Shown here piece after piece: positions 16,279 to 23,956 of a stretch of 29,787 nucleotides of DNA (positions are counted from its first letter, which is position 1; each line of letters opens with the position of its first letter). The notes beneath the pieces are model-generated. The model was not told the DNA's origin. It made no database searches and saw only the letters and a program-made list of their open reading frames with translations. A program made the translations under genes and the position numbers. Source of the DNA: Bacteroidetes bacterium UBA2322 (GTDB taxonomy: Bacteria > Bacteroidota > Bacteroidia > Chitinophagales > UBA2359); assembly GCA_002345145.1 (NCBI GenBank), contig DDVC01000050.1, forward strand, positions 4,466-34,252. The letters run 5' to 3'.

Positions 16279-18195
16279 TTACTGTGCGGTTTCGGTTTCT
16301 TGCTGAAGCAGGTGTACGCTGCGCTGTATAAATCGGGTAAGGTCGGGTCCTTTGAGCAGGTTTTGTTGAAGCAGGGCTAAATCGTACAGTTGCTGCACCA
16401 TGTCTGCCTGGCGCTCCTCGGCAAGGGGGTGGTTTATGAGGTTTAGCAGCGCCGGGTGGTTGGTATTCAGCACCACGTTAAACATATCGCCAAACATATC
16501 ATCGCGCTTGCCGCCGCTTATGTTAGACATATCTTTCCAGCGCCTGATAAACTCGGGGCGGGTAATCAGTACCGGAGCATCATCGGGCGCTAGTGGGCGC
16601 ATCATCACCATTGCCGAATTGGGGTTAACCACCTTGTTGAACAGGTTTTGGAGGGTTTCCTCTTGTTCGGCAGACATAACCGACTGGTTAGCGTCTTCTT
16701 TTTCAATGAGGTGGCTTAGCGTATCGGCATCTACACGCTTAAAAGTGAGGTCTTTTAATTTACCCTCTATATGCCCTATAAAGTGGGGGTCTAAAAGGGC
16801 ATCAAATTTAAGCACATCAAAACCGGCGTTTTTAGCGGCGGTTTCATAGCTGTGCTGTTCGCCGGCGCCGTTAGAGTATAGGCATACTATTTTGTTATGC
16901 TTATCGGTTTGGAGGGTTTTTACCTTTTCGGTGTATTCATCGGGCGTAAAAAACTGTCCGTCAATGTTTTCAAATAGGCAAAATTTAGCGGCTCGCTCGC
17001 TAAATTTTTCATCGCTGAGCATACCATATTTTATAAGTACGCCTACGTCATTCCATTTTTGCTCAAACTCGGGGCGGTTGTTTTTAAACATTTCCTCCAA
17101 TTTGTCGGCAACTTTTTTGGAAATGTGTTTGTTAATGGCGCGCACTTCGGGGTCGGTTTGTAGGTAGCTGCGCGATACATTGAGCGGAATATCGGGCGAG
17201 TCAATTACGCCATGTAAGAGCATCAGGTAATCGGGTACTATATTTTCTACATGGTCAGTAACAAAAACCTGATTGCAGTAGAGGTGAATGCGGTCTTTTC
17301 GTATTTCGTAGTTATTGAGCAAACGCGGAAAATAGAGTATGCCAGTGAGTTTAAATGGGTAATCTACGTTTAAGTGAATCCAAAACAGGGGGTCTTCTGC
17401 CGTGGGGTAGAGTGCATGGTAAAAGTCTTTGTACTGTTCTGGGGTAATATCGGCAGGTTTGCGCGTCCAGAGCGGGTTAGGGTCGTTAATGATATTATCC
17501 ACCTCTATGGTTTGCGGCTCTTGGGTTTCGGCGTTTTCGGGTTGTTCGGCATCGGGTTCTTGGGTAGGCAGTTGTTCGGTGCGGGTGCCAAATTTTATAG
17601 GAACAGGTAAAAACCGGCAGTATTTGCGCAGCATATCGGCAATGCGGCTGTTTTGGAGGTATTCTGCATAGTCTTTACCTAAGTGCAGCACTATATCGGT
17701 TCCGCGGTCGGTTTTCTGGTCGGTTTCGCCTATTTCGTAGTCGGTACTTCCCTCGCACACCCAGTGAACGGCTGTGGCATTGGGCTTATAGGATTTGGTA
17801 AAAATTTCCACCTTATCAGCCACCATAAAAGCAGAGTAAAAGCCCAAACCAAAGTTGCCTATTATGGCATTGGCATCGGTATGTTTGCTCAAAAACTCCT
17901 TAGCGCTTGAAAAAGCAATTTGGGTAATATAGCGCTCTACCTCATCAAGGGTCATGCCTATGCCGCGGTCAGAAATGGTAAGCGTACCGGCATCTTCATC
18001 AATTTTCACCTCTACGGTAAGGCTGCCTAACTCGCCGGTGGCTTCGCCCTTAGCGGCAAGCGTTTTTAGTTTTTGGGTAGCATCAACGGCATTAGATACC
18101 AACTCGCGAAGAAAAATCTCCTGTTCCGAGTACAGAAACTTTTTAATAATGGGAAAAATATTCTCGGTCTGAACACTGATAGTACCTTTTTGCAT
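16279..18195 (-). CDS. htpG: Chaperone HtpG (bacterial Hsp90)
   Basis: HtpG is the ATP-dependent cytosolic Hsp90 homodimer that remodels client proteins. The 638-residue protein starts MQKGTISVQTENIFPIIKKF and shows the GHKL ATPase motifs ELVSNAVDATQKL (conserved Glu and Asn), ISDRGIGMT, NAIIGNFGLGFYSAFMVA and RGTDIVLHL. The middle domain includes DPLFWIHLNVDYPFKLTGIL, and PLNVSRSYLQ carries the conserved catalytic-loop Arg region. An acidic Gln/Glu-rich insertion (QEPDAEQPENAETQEPQ, ~210-226) follows the N domain, analogous to a charged linker. Length fits the family (E. coli 624). A consensus -7 box lies 54 nt upstream on the minus strand. Confidence 0.97.
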   Translation of the reverse strand: MQKGTISVQTENIFPIIKKFLYSEQEIFLRELVSNAVDATQKLKTLAAKGEATGELGSLTVEVKIDEDAGTLTISDRGIGMTLDEVERYITQIAFSSAKEFLSKHTDANAIIGNFGLGFYSAFMVADKVEIFTKSYKPNATAVHWVCEGSTDYEIGETDQKTDRGTDIVLHLGKDYAEYLQNSRIADMLRKYCRFLPVPIKFGTRTEQLPTQEPDAEQPENAETQEPQTIEVDNIINDPNPLWTRKPADITPEQYKDFYHALYPTAEDPLFWIHLNVDYPFKLTGILYFPRLLNNYEIRKDRIHLYCNQVFVTDHVENIVPDYLMLLHGVIDSPDIPLNVSRSYLQTDPEVRAINKHISKKVADKLEEMFKNNRPEFEQKWNDVGVLIKYGMLSDEKFSERAAKFCLFENIDGQFFTPDEYTEKVKTLQTDKHNKIVCLYSNGAGEQHSYETAAKNAGFDVLKFDALLDPHFIGHIEGKLKDLTFKRVDADTLSHLIEKEDANQSVMSAEQEETLQNLFNKVVNPNSAMVMMRPLAPDDAPVLITRPEFIRRWKDMSNISGGKRDDMFGDMFNVVLNTNHPALLNLINHPLAEERQADMVQQLYDLALLQQNLLKGPDLTRFIQRSVHLLQQETETAQ

Positions 18196-18684
18196 AAGTA
18201 CAAGGTATGGTTATGTAGTGAATAAATTGTTGAACATGGAAGTATTGCCAAAACTATGCCAAGGCTAAAAACCCGACTTTTTGTCAGTCAGATACACTTT
18301 TCTGTCCCCCAACCGGTTGCATATTGTCAGTTTTTTTTGCCGGTTATGCCCATCAATGTAAACCGTAGAGCAAACACACCATCGGGTAAAACTATTACTA
18401 AGCTAACTTGTTTATACATAAGAGGCTAAACTATGTAACCCGATATTCGTTGTACGCCAAAAAAGTTGTAATTTAGCCCGATTTTTGTGCTTTGGCTACT
18501 GAAAGGTTAATTATGCGTACTGCGCTCATTGGTTTTAGGAGTTTAAACCGGCTCTGCCATTGCAAAATACAAAAATACCGAAAATGTTTGTTTGTAGTAT
18601 TTTCTCCCCAACCATAATGCATAATTTATTTTATCACTTTTTAAATGCTAAACCAAACCATTTTGCCAACAAAAAGCGCTAAAC
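18196..18684. other. Divergent intergenic region htpG / gltA
   Basis: This 489-bp region contains the htpG -7 box, two TGTCAGT words near 18283 and 18345, AACCGGTT and CCGGTT words, and A/T-rich sequence leading to gltA. I see no gene, no CIRCE-like repeat and no exact TAnnTTTG for gltA; AATGTTTG near 18590 is one mismatch away. Confidence 0.5.
18249..18256 (-). promoter_or_regulatory. Candidate -7 box (TAGTTTTG) for htpG
   Basis: On the minus strand this is an exact TAnnTTTG match, 53 nt upstream of the htpG ATG. No -33 element is evident at standard spacing. Confidence 0.45.
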
Positions 18685-20019
18685 ATGCAAGATAGAATTA
18701 AAGCAAAGTTTGCCGAAAAAGCCCTGCCCTTTGCTAAAGAGGTGCGAGAGTATGTAAAAGAACACGGCAACGTAATTATTGACACAGTTTCCATATCGCA
18801 ATTATACGGCGGTATGCGCGATGTGCTGAGCCTCCTTACCGAAACCTCTTTATTAGATGCTCACAAAGGTATTAGTTTTAGGGGTTACTCTATACCTGAG
18901 CTGAAGGAGTTGCTGCCCAAAGCGCCCGGCTGCACAGAGCCGCTGCCCGAAGGCATTTTTTACCTCATGCTTACCGGCGACCTGCCCACCCCCGAAGACG
19001 TAGCGCTGGTAACTGCCGAGTGGCAAAAGCGCAGCCCTGTGCCTGCCGAAGTTTTTGCTGCCTTAGATGCCTTGCCCACTGATACCCACCCTATGACCCA
19101 GTTTAGCATAGGTATTATGGCTCTCCAAAACCAATCGGTTTTTGCCAAAGCCTATGAGGTGGGCATTAACAAATCTGACTACTGGGATCCTACCTATGAG
19201 GATACCATGAACCTCATAGCAAAATTGCCCCGCATAGCTGCCTATATTTTTAGAAGGGTTTACCACAATGGCAGCCATATAGAGCCCGATGCTACGCTGG
19301 ATTGGGCAGGTAATTTTGCCCACATGCTGGGTATTGAAGACCCGCAGTTTAAGAGCCTTATGCGCCTGTACCTTACTATACACGTAGATCATGAGGGCGG
19401 TAATGCATCGGCACATACTACCCACTTAGTAGGCTCTACCCTTAGCGATGCCTACCTTTCTTTTTCGGCAGCCATGAACGCCCTTGCCGGTCCGCTACAC
19501 GGCTTGGCTAATCAGGAGGTAATACGCTGGATTTTTGACATGTGCGAAGAACTGGGTACTAACCGCCCCACCAAAGAGCAAATTGAGCAATATATTAGAG
19601 ATACCCTTGCCGGTGGTAAGGTGGTGCCGGGCTACGGACACGCCGTGCTTCGCTCGCCCGACCCCCGTTTTATTGCCCAAATGGAGTTTTGCAAACAACA
19701 TTTTCCCGATGACCCTATTGTAAACGTGGTGTGGGACATTTTTGACGTAGCCCCCAAAGTACTGGGTAGTTTAGGTAAAATTAAAAACCCATGGCCTAAT
19801 GTAGATGCCCACTCCGGCGCTACCTTAGTGCACTACGGGCTTAATCAGTACAATTTTTATACCGTGTTGTTTGGGGTATCGCGTGCGTTGGGCGTACTTG
19901 CCTCCTTATGCTGGGACCGTGCCATGGGGCTGCCTCTTGAGCGTCCTAAGTCAATTACTTTTGAGTGGATGAAAAATTTTGTTGAACAACAAAAAGCCCA
20001 ACAAACTGCTAATAACTAA
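18685..20019 (+). CDS. gltA: Citrate synthase, mitochondrial-like type I
   Basis: It condenses acetyl-CoA and oxaloacetate to citrate, entering the TCA cycle. The 444-residue sequence resembles the eukaryotic mitochondrial enzyme more than the NADH-regulated enterobacterial one: HVDHEGGNASAHTTHLVG, LSDAYLSFSAAMNALAGPLH and GLANQEV. The catalytic triad is visible as H272 (AGPLHGLANQ), H319 (GYGHAVLR) and D374 (PNVDAHSG). These align closely in position with H274, H320 and D375 of the pig enzyme. The N-terminus LYGGMRDVLSLLTETSLLDA continues that pattern. Eukaryotic-like citrate synthases are known in several Bacteroidota. A terminator follows 22 bp after the stop. Confidence 0.95.
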   Translation: MQDRIKAKFAEKALPFAKEVREYVKEHGNVIIDTVSISQLYGGMRDVLSLLTETSLLDAHKGISFRGYSIPELKELLPKAPGCTEPLPEGIFYLMLTGDLPTPEDVALVTAEWQKRSPVPAEVFAALDALPTDTHPMTQFSIGIMALQNQSVFAKAYEVGINKSDYWDPTYEDTMNLIAKLPRIAAYIFRRVYHNGSHIEPDATLDWAGNFAHMLGIEDPQFKSLMRLYLTIHVDHEGGNASAHTTHLVGSTLSDAYLSFSAAMNALAGPLHGLANQEVIRWIFDMCEELGTNRPTKEQIEQYIRDTLAGGKVVPGYGHAVLRSPDPRFIAQMEFCKQHFPDDPIVNVVWDIFDVAPKVLGSLGKIKNPWPNVDAHSGATLVHYGLNQYNFYTVLFGVSRALGVLASLCWDRAMGLPLERPKSITFEWMKNFVEQQKAQQTANN

Positions 20020-20041
20020 CCCTCTTAGTTCAAACCATTTT

Positions 20042-20078
20042 AAAAAGCCTGCAACGTTTGCCGCGTTGCCGGCTTTTT
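20042..20078 (+). terminator. Intrinsic terminator after gltA
   Basis: AAAAAGCC-t-GCAACG (20042-20056) pairs with CGTTGC-c-GGCTTTTT (20064-20078) with one internal mismatch and a 7-nt loop, ending in T5. Confidence 0.88.
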
Positions 20079-20193
20079 GTATCTGTGTATCCATAATGGT
20101 ACTTAGCAGATGGTAAAAAGTACTACCCACGCATCACTAACAACTCATCTCTCCTTATTCACCTCTAATCACTCCTAACATCTTAGTAAGGTT

Positions 20194-20742
20194 ATGTCTA
20201 AAATAAGCGACCAAGATATATTAGATAAGTTCAGAAACCCCGCCACCAAGGAAGCAGGGTTTTCATTGCTGATGAAAAAGTATCAAGAAAAAATATACTG
20301 GCTCATCAGGCGTATTGTAATTGACCACGAAGATGCCAACGACGTGTGCCAAAACGTATTTATAAAGGTATGGCGCAACTTAGATAATTTTAAAGAAAAC
20401 TCACAGCTATATACCTGGCTTTACCGAATAGCCACCAATGAATCGCTCACCTTTATAAACCAAAAAAACAAGAGAGCCTCCATTCAGATTAGTACCGAAG
20501 ACTATGACCTTACCAAACAATTAGAAGCCGACCCTTATTTTGAAGGCGATAAACTGCAAATACAATTGCAAAACGCCATAGCTTCTTTGCCCGAAAAACA
20601 ACGCGCCGTTTTTTTGCTGCGCTACTATGACGAAATGAAATACGAAGATATGTCGGAAGTATTAGAAACATCAGTAGGAGCATTAAAGGCATCGTATCAC
20701 CATGCGGTAAAGAAAATAGAAAAATATCTCACCGGGCTTTAA
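20194..20742 (+). CDS. ECF-type RNA polymerase sigma factor
   Basis: This 182-residue sigma-70 family protein of the ECF class has only regions 2 and 4. Region 2 is FSLLMKKYQEKIYWLIRRIV, then DHEDANDVCQNVFIKVWRNL and YTWLYRIATNESLTFINQKN. Region 4 is LPEKQRAVFLLRYYDEMKYE followed by MSEVLETSVGALKASYHHAV, a helix-turn-helix for the -35 element. It redirects RNA polymerase to a regulon that usually includes its own operon. It heads a three-gene cassette: the membrane protein begins 51 bp after its stop. That order suggests control by the next gene product as an anti-sigma factor. Confidence 0.95.
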   Translation: MSKISDQDILDKFRNPATKEAGFSLLMKKYQEKIYWLIRRIVIDHEDANDVCQNVFIKVWRNLDNFKENSQLYTWLYRIATNESLTFINQKNKRASIQISTEDYDLTKQLEADPYFEGDKLQIQLQNAIASLPEKQRAVFLLRYYDEMKYEDMSEVLETSVGALKASYHHAVKKIEKYLTGL

Positions 20743-20793
20743 ACCGCCTGCCCCATTAAGCATCTAAACGAGGTATTTACGCAAAAAGACACC

Positions 20794-21933
20794 ATGAAAC
20801 CGCAAAATGCCATATCATCTGAACTGCTTGCCTTAGCGCCGTTTTTGGCTACGGTAAAAAGGGATAACACCTTTGGTGTTCCTCAAGGTTACTTTGCACA
20901 ATTAGAGCAAAACACGCTCAGCAAAGTACTGGAAGCCAATGAGCTGAATGCCCAAGCCCCCGTAACCATGCTACTGCGCCAAAAGCAAGATATGACCGTT
21001 CCAAAAGATTACTTTGAGGAACTGTATCATACAGTAATGGCAATTAATACAGCAGAAAAAACCGCAGCAACCCTTGAAACCATACCCCCCGCAGCCCAAA
21101 CACCATTTACCACCCCCAACGGTTACTTTGACCAACTACACCAAACCATACTGCAACAAGTAACCGACCTTGCCCAAGATGAACAAGCCGATGAAGCCCT
21201 TATCTTAGCTGCCGCTAACGAAGGTCTTACTACCCCTGCCGGCTTTTTTGCCGAAATGCAAACCAATATATGGGAACGTATTACTAACCTTGCCAACGAA
21301 GAAGCTAACCTTAACACCCATACCATAGACCAAGCAGCCGCCAATGATGGTTTTACCACCCCAGAGGGTTACTTTGCCGAAAGCGCCGAAGCAGTGCTGT
21401 ATGCAGTAACCGACCAAGAGTATTTGCCCGATACCCTGCAACAACTTAAAACTGCCCCCGCATTTGGTACGCCCCAAGGTTATTTTGACCAACTGCCACA
21501 AACCATTCTGCAAAAAACAGCCCAACAACCCCAAAGCGCAAAAGAGATTAGCCTGCCCGCACAGCAACCGGCGCTGCGCTACGCCCTAAGGGTGGCTGCC
21601 GTAGTAGCCATGTTGTTTGTTGGCTGGCAACTGCTCAACCGTTCGGCTGACACGGGCAATAATGGTGAGTTAGCCCTGCTTACCCCCAACCCCGCGCTGC
21701 TTGCAAAAATGGAAACAGCTATGATAGAAGCCGGCATTACCCAAAAAGACCTGCAATACTACATTAGCAACAATGCCGATGAGTTTGCCAATTTTGACCT
21801 TGAAGAACTCAACATAACCGCTTCTGACCTCAGTATAAAAAATACAACCTCCAAAAGCATTCAACTAACGCCCGAAGCAATGGATATGTTGGATATATCT
21901 GCCGACGACATTGACCAATTTTTAAGTGAATAA
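20794..21933 (+). CDS. Membrane protein with six GYF-motif repeats; candidate anti-sigma factor
   Basis: The 379-residue protein has one predicted membrane segment (~262-281, RYALRVAAVVAMLFVGWQLL). The N-terminal part carries six copies of (F/L/M)xxPxGYF followed by an amphipathic helix-like stretch (FDQLHQTILQQV type). The motifs are at residues 27-34, 67-74 (DYF), 105-112, 145-152 (GFF), 187-194 and 224-231, a spacing of 37-42. The C-terminal ~100 residues are acidic and likely periplasmic (GITQKDLQYYISNNADEFAN, LTPEAMDMLDISADDIDQFL). Single GYF-type motifs occur near the N-terminus of small membrane proteins next to ECF sigma genes in Bacteroidota. From that and the position after a sigma gene I infer an anti-sigma factor. 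No classical ZAS or other known anti-sigma domain is evident. Confidence 0.72.
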   Translation: MKPQNAISSELLALAPFLATVKRDNTFGVPQGYFAQLEQNTLSKVLEANELNAQAPVTMLLRQKQDMTVPKDYFEELYHTVMAINTAEKTAATLETIPPAAQTPFTTPNGYFDQLHQTILQQVTDLAQDEQADEALILAAANEGLTTPAGFFAEMQTNIWERITNLANEEANLNTHTIDQAAANDGFTTPEGYFAESAEAVLYAVTDQEYLPDTLQQLKTAPAFGTPQGYFDQLPQTILQKTAQQPQSAKEISLPAQQPALRYALRVAAVVAMLFVGWQLLNRSADTGNNGELALLTPNPALLAKMETAMIEAGITQKDLQYYISNNADEFANFDLEELNITASDLSIKNTTSKSIQLTPEAMDMLDISADDIDQFLSE

Positions 21934-21952
21934 CGCTAACCCATTCCACAGT

Positions 21953-22387
21953 ATGAAAACCTTACTCAAAAATACCGCCTTTGCCCTGTTTTTGCTGTTT
22001 GCACTATTAGGCGCAACTACCGGCGGTTTTGCACAAGAAAACTCCGAAAATCAGGAGAAAATTAAATCAATGCAGGTAATGTATTTTACCGAGCAACTTC
22101 AACTCACGCCCGATGAAGCCAAAGGTTTCTGGCCCCTCTACAACGAGTATAGAGACGAAGTAAAAAAGGTGAACCAGCAAATACGCGGTTTAGAAAACGA
22201 CAGCTCATTGAGCGCCGAACAAAAACTTGCCCGAAAAAACCAATTGGAAGAGCAAAAACTTACCCTCTCTAAAAGGTATCAAGACCAGTTTAAAAAAGTG
22301 CTGCCCATAAACAAGGTGGCTATGATAGACAAAGTAGAACGCGATTTTAAAATGTGGCTTCTAAATCAGGTAAAACAACGCCCATAA
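21953..22387 (+). CDS. Small secreted Spy/CpxP-like protein
   Basis: The 144-residue protein from ATG 21953 has a signal peptide (MKTLLKNTAFALFLLFALLG..GGFAQ). A GTG at 21926 would add nine residues and overlap the preceding gene by 8 bp. The mature part is charged and helical: MYFTEQLQLTPDEAKGFWPL, YNEYRDEVKKVNQQIRGLE, SLSAEQKLARKNQLEEQKLT. The LQLTPDEAxxFWPLYNEY block is like the LTxxQ-type motif of Spy/CpxP periplasmic chaperone or stress-sensor proteins. It lies 19 bp after the candidate anti-sigma gene, so the three genes are probably co-transcribed; a terminator closes the unit. A role in envelope stress sensing is inference. Confidence 0.8.
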   Translation: MKTLLKNTAFALFLLFALLGATTGGFAQENSENQEKIKSMQVMYFTEQLQLTPDEAKGFWPLYNEYRDEVKKVNQQIRGLENDSSLSAEQKLARKNQLEEQKLTLSKRYQDQFKKVLPINKVAMIDKVERDFKMWLLNQVKQRP

Positions 22388-22476
22388 CAAGCCACAAAAC
22401 TACACGCCGTTTTCAGTAAGGTTTTCTCAAAAATAAAGTGTTCATAGTTTCGTATATAGCACAGTTTAGAGTGGTG

Positions 22477-22512
22477 AACTCCCCGGGGCTTAATCGGTTC
22501 CGGGGTTTTTTA
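22477..22512 (+). terminator. Intrinsic terminator closing the sigma cassette
   Basis: CCCCGG (22481-22486) pairs with CCGGGG (22500-22505) around a 13-nt loop, followed by TTTTTTAC. It lies about 90 bp after the Spy-like gene. Confidence 0.7.
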
Positions 22513-22528
22513 CTTTTAAGTAGTTTTA

Positions 22529-22610
22529 TTTCTCGCAAAGGCGTAAATTAGTTGTTAGTACTGATTACCAGCCCGATTTTGTTTCTCGCAAAGACGCAAA
22601 TTAGTTGTTA
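22529..22610. repeat. Two 29-bp direct repeats with CGCAAAG core
   Basis: Segments 22529-22557 and 22582-22610 match at 27 of 29 positions, with a 53-bp period, and contain TCTCGCAAAGgCGtAAATTA. Similar CACGCAAAGGCGCAA words occur near 14488, so this may be a dispersed intergenic family in the genome. Confidence 0.75.
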
Positions 22611-22690
22611 TTTCTTAGTACCCACCACTGAATACCAACTACCCGATACTATCTATTATCTACCAAAACTAACCACTAACCACTACCTAA

Positions 22691-23653
22691 TTAAAGCCAC
22701 TCGCTCTCATTTTCGGCATTAGCCATAATGGCTTTAAAATAGTTGTACGTTTTTTGCATACCCTCTTGTCGGCTTACGGTGGGTGCCCAGTTTAGCAAGG
22801 TTTGGGCTTTGGTAATATCGGGCTGGCGCTGCTTGGGGTCATCGGTAGGCAGGGGTTCGTAAATAATTTTAGAGGCAGTACCGGTAAAATCTACCACTTC
22901 GTGTGCAAGCTGAAGAATGGGTATTTCTTCGGGATTACCTATGTTTACCGGCAAATGATAATCGCTCAGCAATAAGCGGTAAATCCCTTCCACCAAATCA
23001 GATACATAACAAAAAGAACGTGTTTGCGTGCCATCGCCAAACACAGTAATAGGCTCTCCTTTTATTGCCTGACGGAAAAAAGTGGGCAGCGCCCTGCCGT
23101 CATTGAGGCGCATACGGGGTCCGTAGGTGTTAAAAATGCGCACAATTCGGGTTTGTAAACCATGAAAATTGTGGTAAGCCATGGTCATAGCCTCTAAAAA
23201 TCGTTTAGCCTCGTCATACACGCCACGAGGTCCTATGGGGTTTACATTGCCCCAGTACTCCTCGGTTTGTGGGTGAATGGTAGGGTCGCCATAAATTTCG
23301 GAGGTAGAAGCCACCAAAATGCGCGCTTTTTTTGCCAAAGCCAACCCCAGCAGGTTATGAGTGCCCAGCGAACCTACCTTCATGGTTTGAATGGGCATTT
23401 TAAGGTAGTCAATAGGACTGGCAGGTGAGGCAAAATGCAAAATATAATCCAACTTACCGGGCACATGCACAAATTTAGTTACATCGTGGTGGTAAAATTC
23501 AAATTCGGAAAGCGGAAACAAATGTGCTATGTTTCGGAGTTTACCGGTGAGCAGGTTATCCATTCCTATTACCCGATAACCTTGGGCTATAAACTTGTCG
23601 CACAAATGCGAGCCTAAAAAGCCGGCTGCGCCGGTAATGAGTATGCGTGGCAT
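22691..23653 (-). CDS. UDP-glucuronate decarboxylase (UDP-xylose synthase type)
   Basis: This extended short-chain dehydrogenase of 320 residues starts MPRILITGAAGFLGSHLCDK, the NAD-binding GxxGxxG site. Features specific to the UDP-glucuronate decarboxylase branch are FASPASPIDYLKMPIQTMKV, then ASTSEIYGDPTIHPQTEEYW, GNVNPIGPRGVYDEAKRF (catalytic YxxxK), FNTYGPRMRLNDGRALPTFF and GDGTQTRSFCYVSDLVEG. Family enzymes oxidise and decarboxylate UDP-glucuronate to UDP-xylose for surface polysaccharides. No glycan gene cluster surrounds it. A consensus -7 box lies about 50 nt upstream on the minus strand; the CoA-transferase gene is divergent. The specific reaction is well supported by motifs but not proven. 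Confidence 0.92.
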   Translation of the reverse strand: MPRILITGAAGFLGSHLCDKFIAQGYRVIGMDNLLTGKLRNIAHLFPLSEFEFYHHDVTKFVHVPGKLDYILHFASPASPIDYLKMPIQTMKVGSLGTHNLLGLALAKKARILVASTSEIYGDPTIHPQTEEYWGNVNPIGPRGVYDEAKRFLEAMTMAYHNFHGLQTRIVRIFNTYGPRMRLNDGRALPTFFRQAIKGEPITVFGDGTQTRSFCYVSDLVEGIYRLLLSDYHLPVNIGNPEEIPILQLAHEVVDFTGTASKIIYEPLPTDDPKQRQPDITKAQTLLNWAPTVSRQEGMQKTYNYFKAIMANAENESEWL

Positions 23654-23956
23654 AATTTGGCAGAAGTAAAGTTAATAAATACCTGTAAGGCAGAAGTACT
23701 GCGCAAAGATAAGGGCTATTTGTGTGTGGTGTATGGGTAAAACAAACAGAAAAACCGGCATTGGGTAACAGCACAAAGGCATTACATCGGGCTATTGATA
23801 CAAACTAACGCCAGGCACTTGCCTGTTGAGAGGATTGTCTTAAAGATTATTTTCCCAAAAAAATTGAAACCTACAGCCGTTTTGTACAACCAACCGGTAT
23901 GTTTACTTTGTTTAGTTGTGTTGGAAGCATCAAATTTAATGGGGCACAATTTGTTT
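23654..23956. other. Divergent intergenic region
   Basis: The 303-bp stretch between the sugar-nucleotide gene and the CoA-transferase has a -7 box for the minus-strand gene (23704-23711) and TATGTTTA/TTACTTTG near-consensus boxes around 23899-23910 for the plus-strand gene. No gene visible; a TTG-started N-terminal extension of the CoA-transferase (from 23795) looks spurious. Confidence 0.55.
23704..23711 (-). promoter_or_regulatory. Candidate -7 box (TATCTTTG) for the decarboxylase gene
   Basis: Exact TAnnTTTG on the minus strand, 50 nt before the ATG at 23653. No -33 element was found at the usual distance. Confidence 0.5.

Larger units (their letters stand above)
22388..22690. other. Convergent intergenic region with terminator and repeats
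   Basis: This 303-bp spacer holds a terminator (22481-22512) and two 29-bp direct repeats of the CGCAAAGGCG type. No gene is visible. Confidence 0.6.

Noticed and set aside
23795..23956. TTG-started 54-residue extension of the CoA-transferase
   Set aside because: The family N-terminus begins at the VVELA block next to ATG 23957, and near-consensus -7 boxes lie inside the extension.
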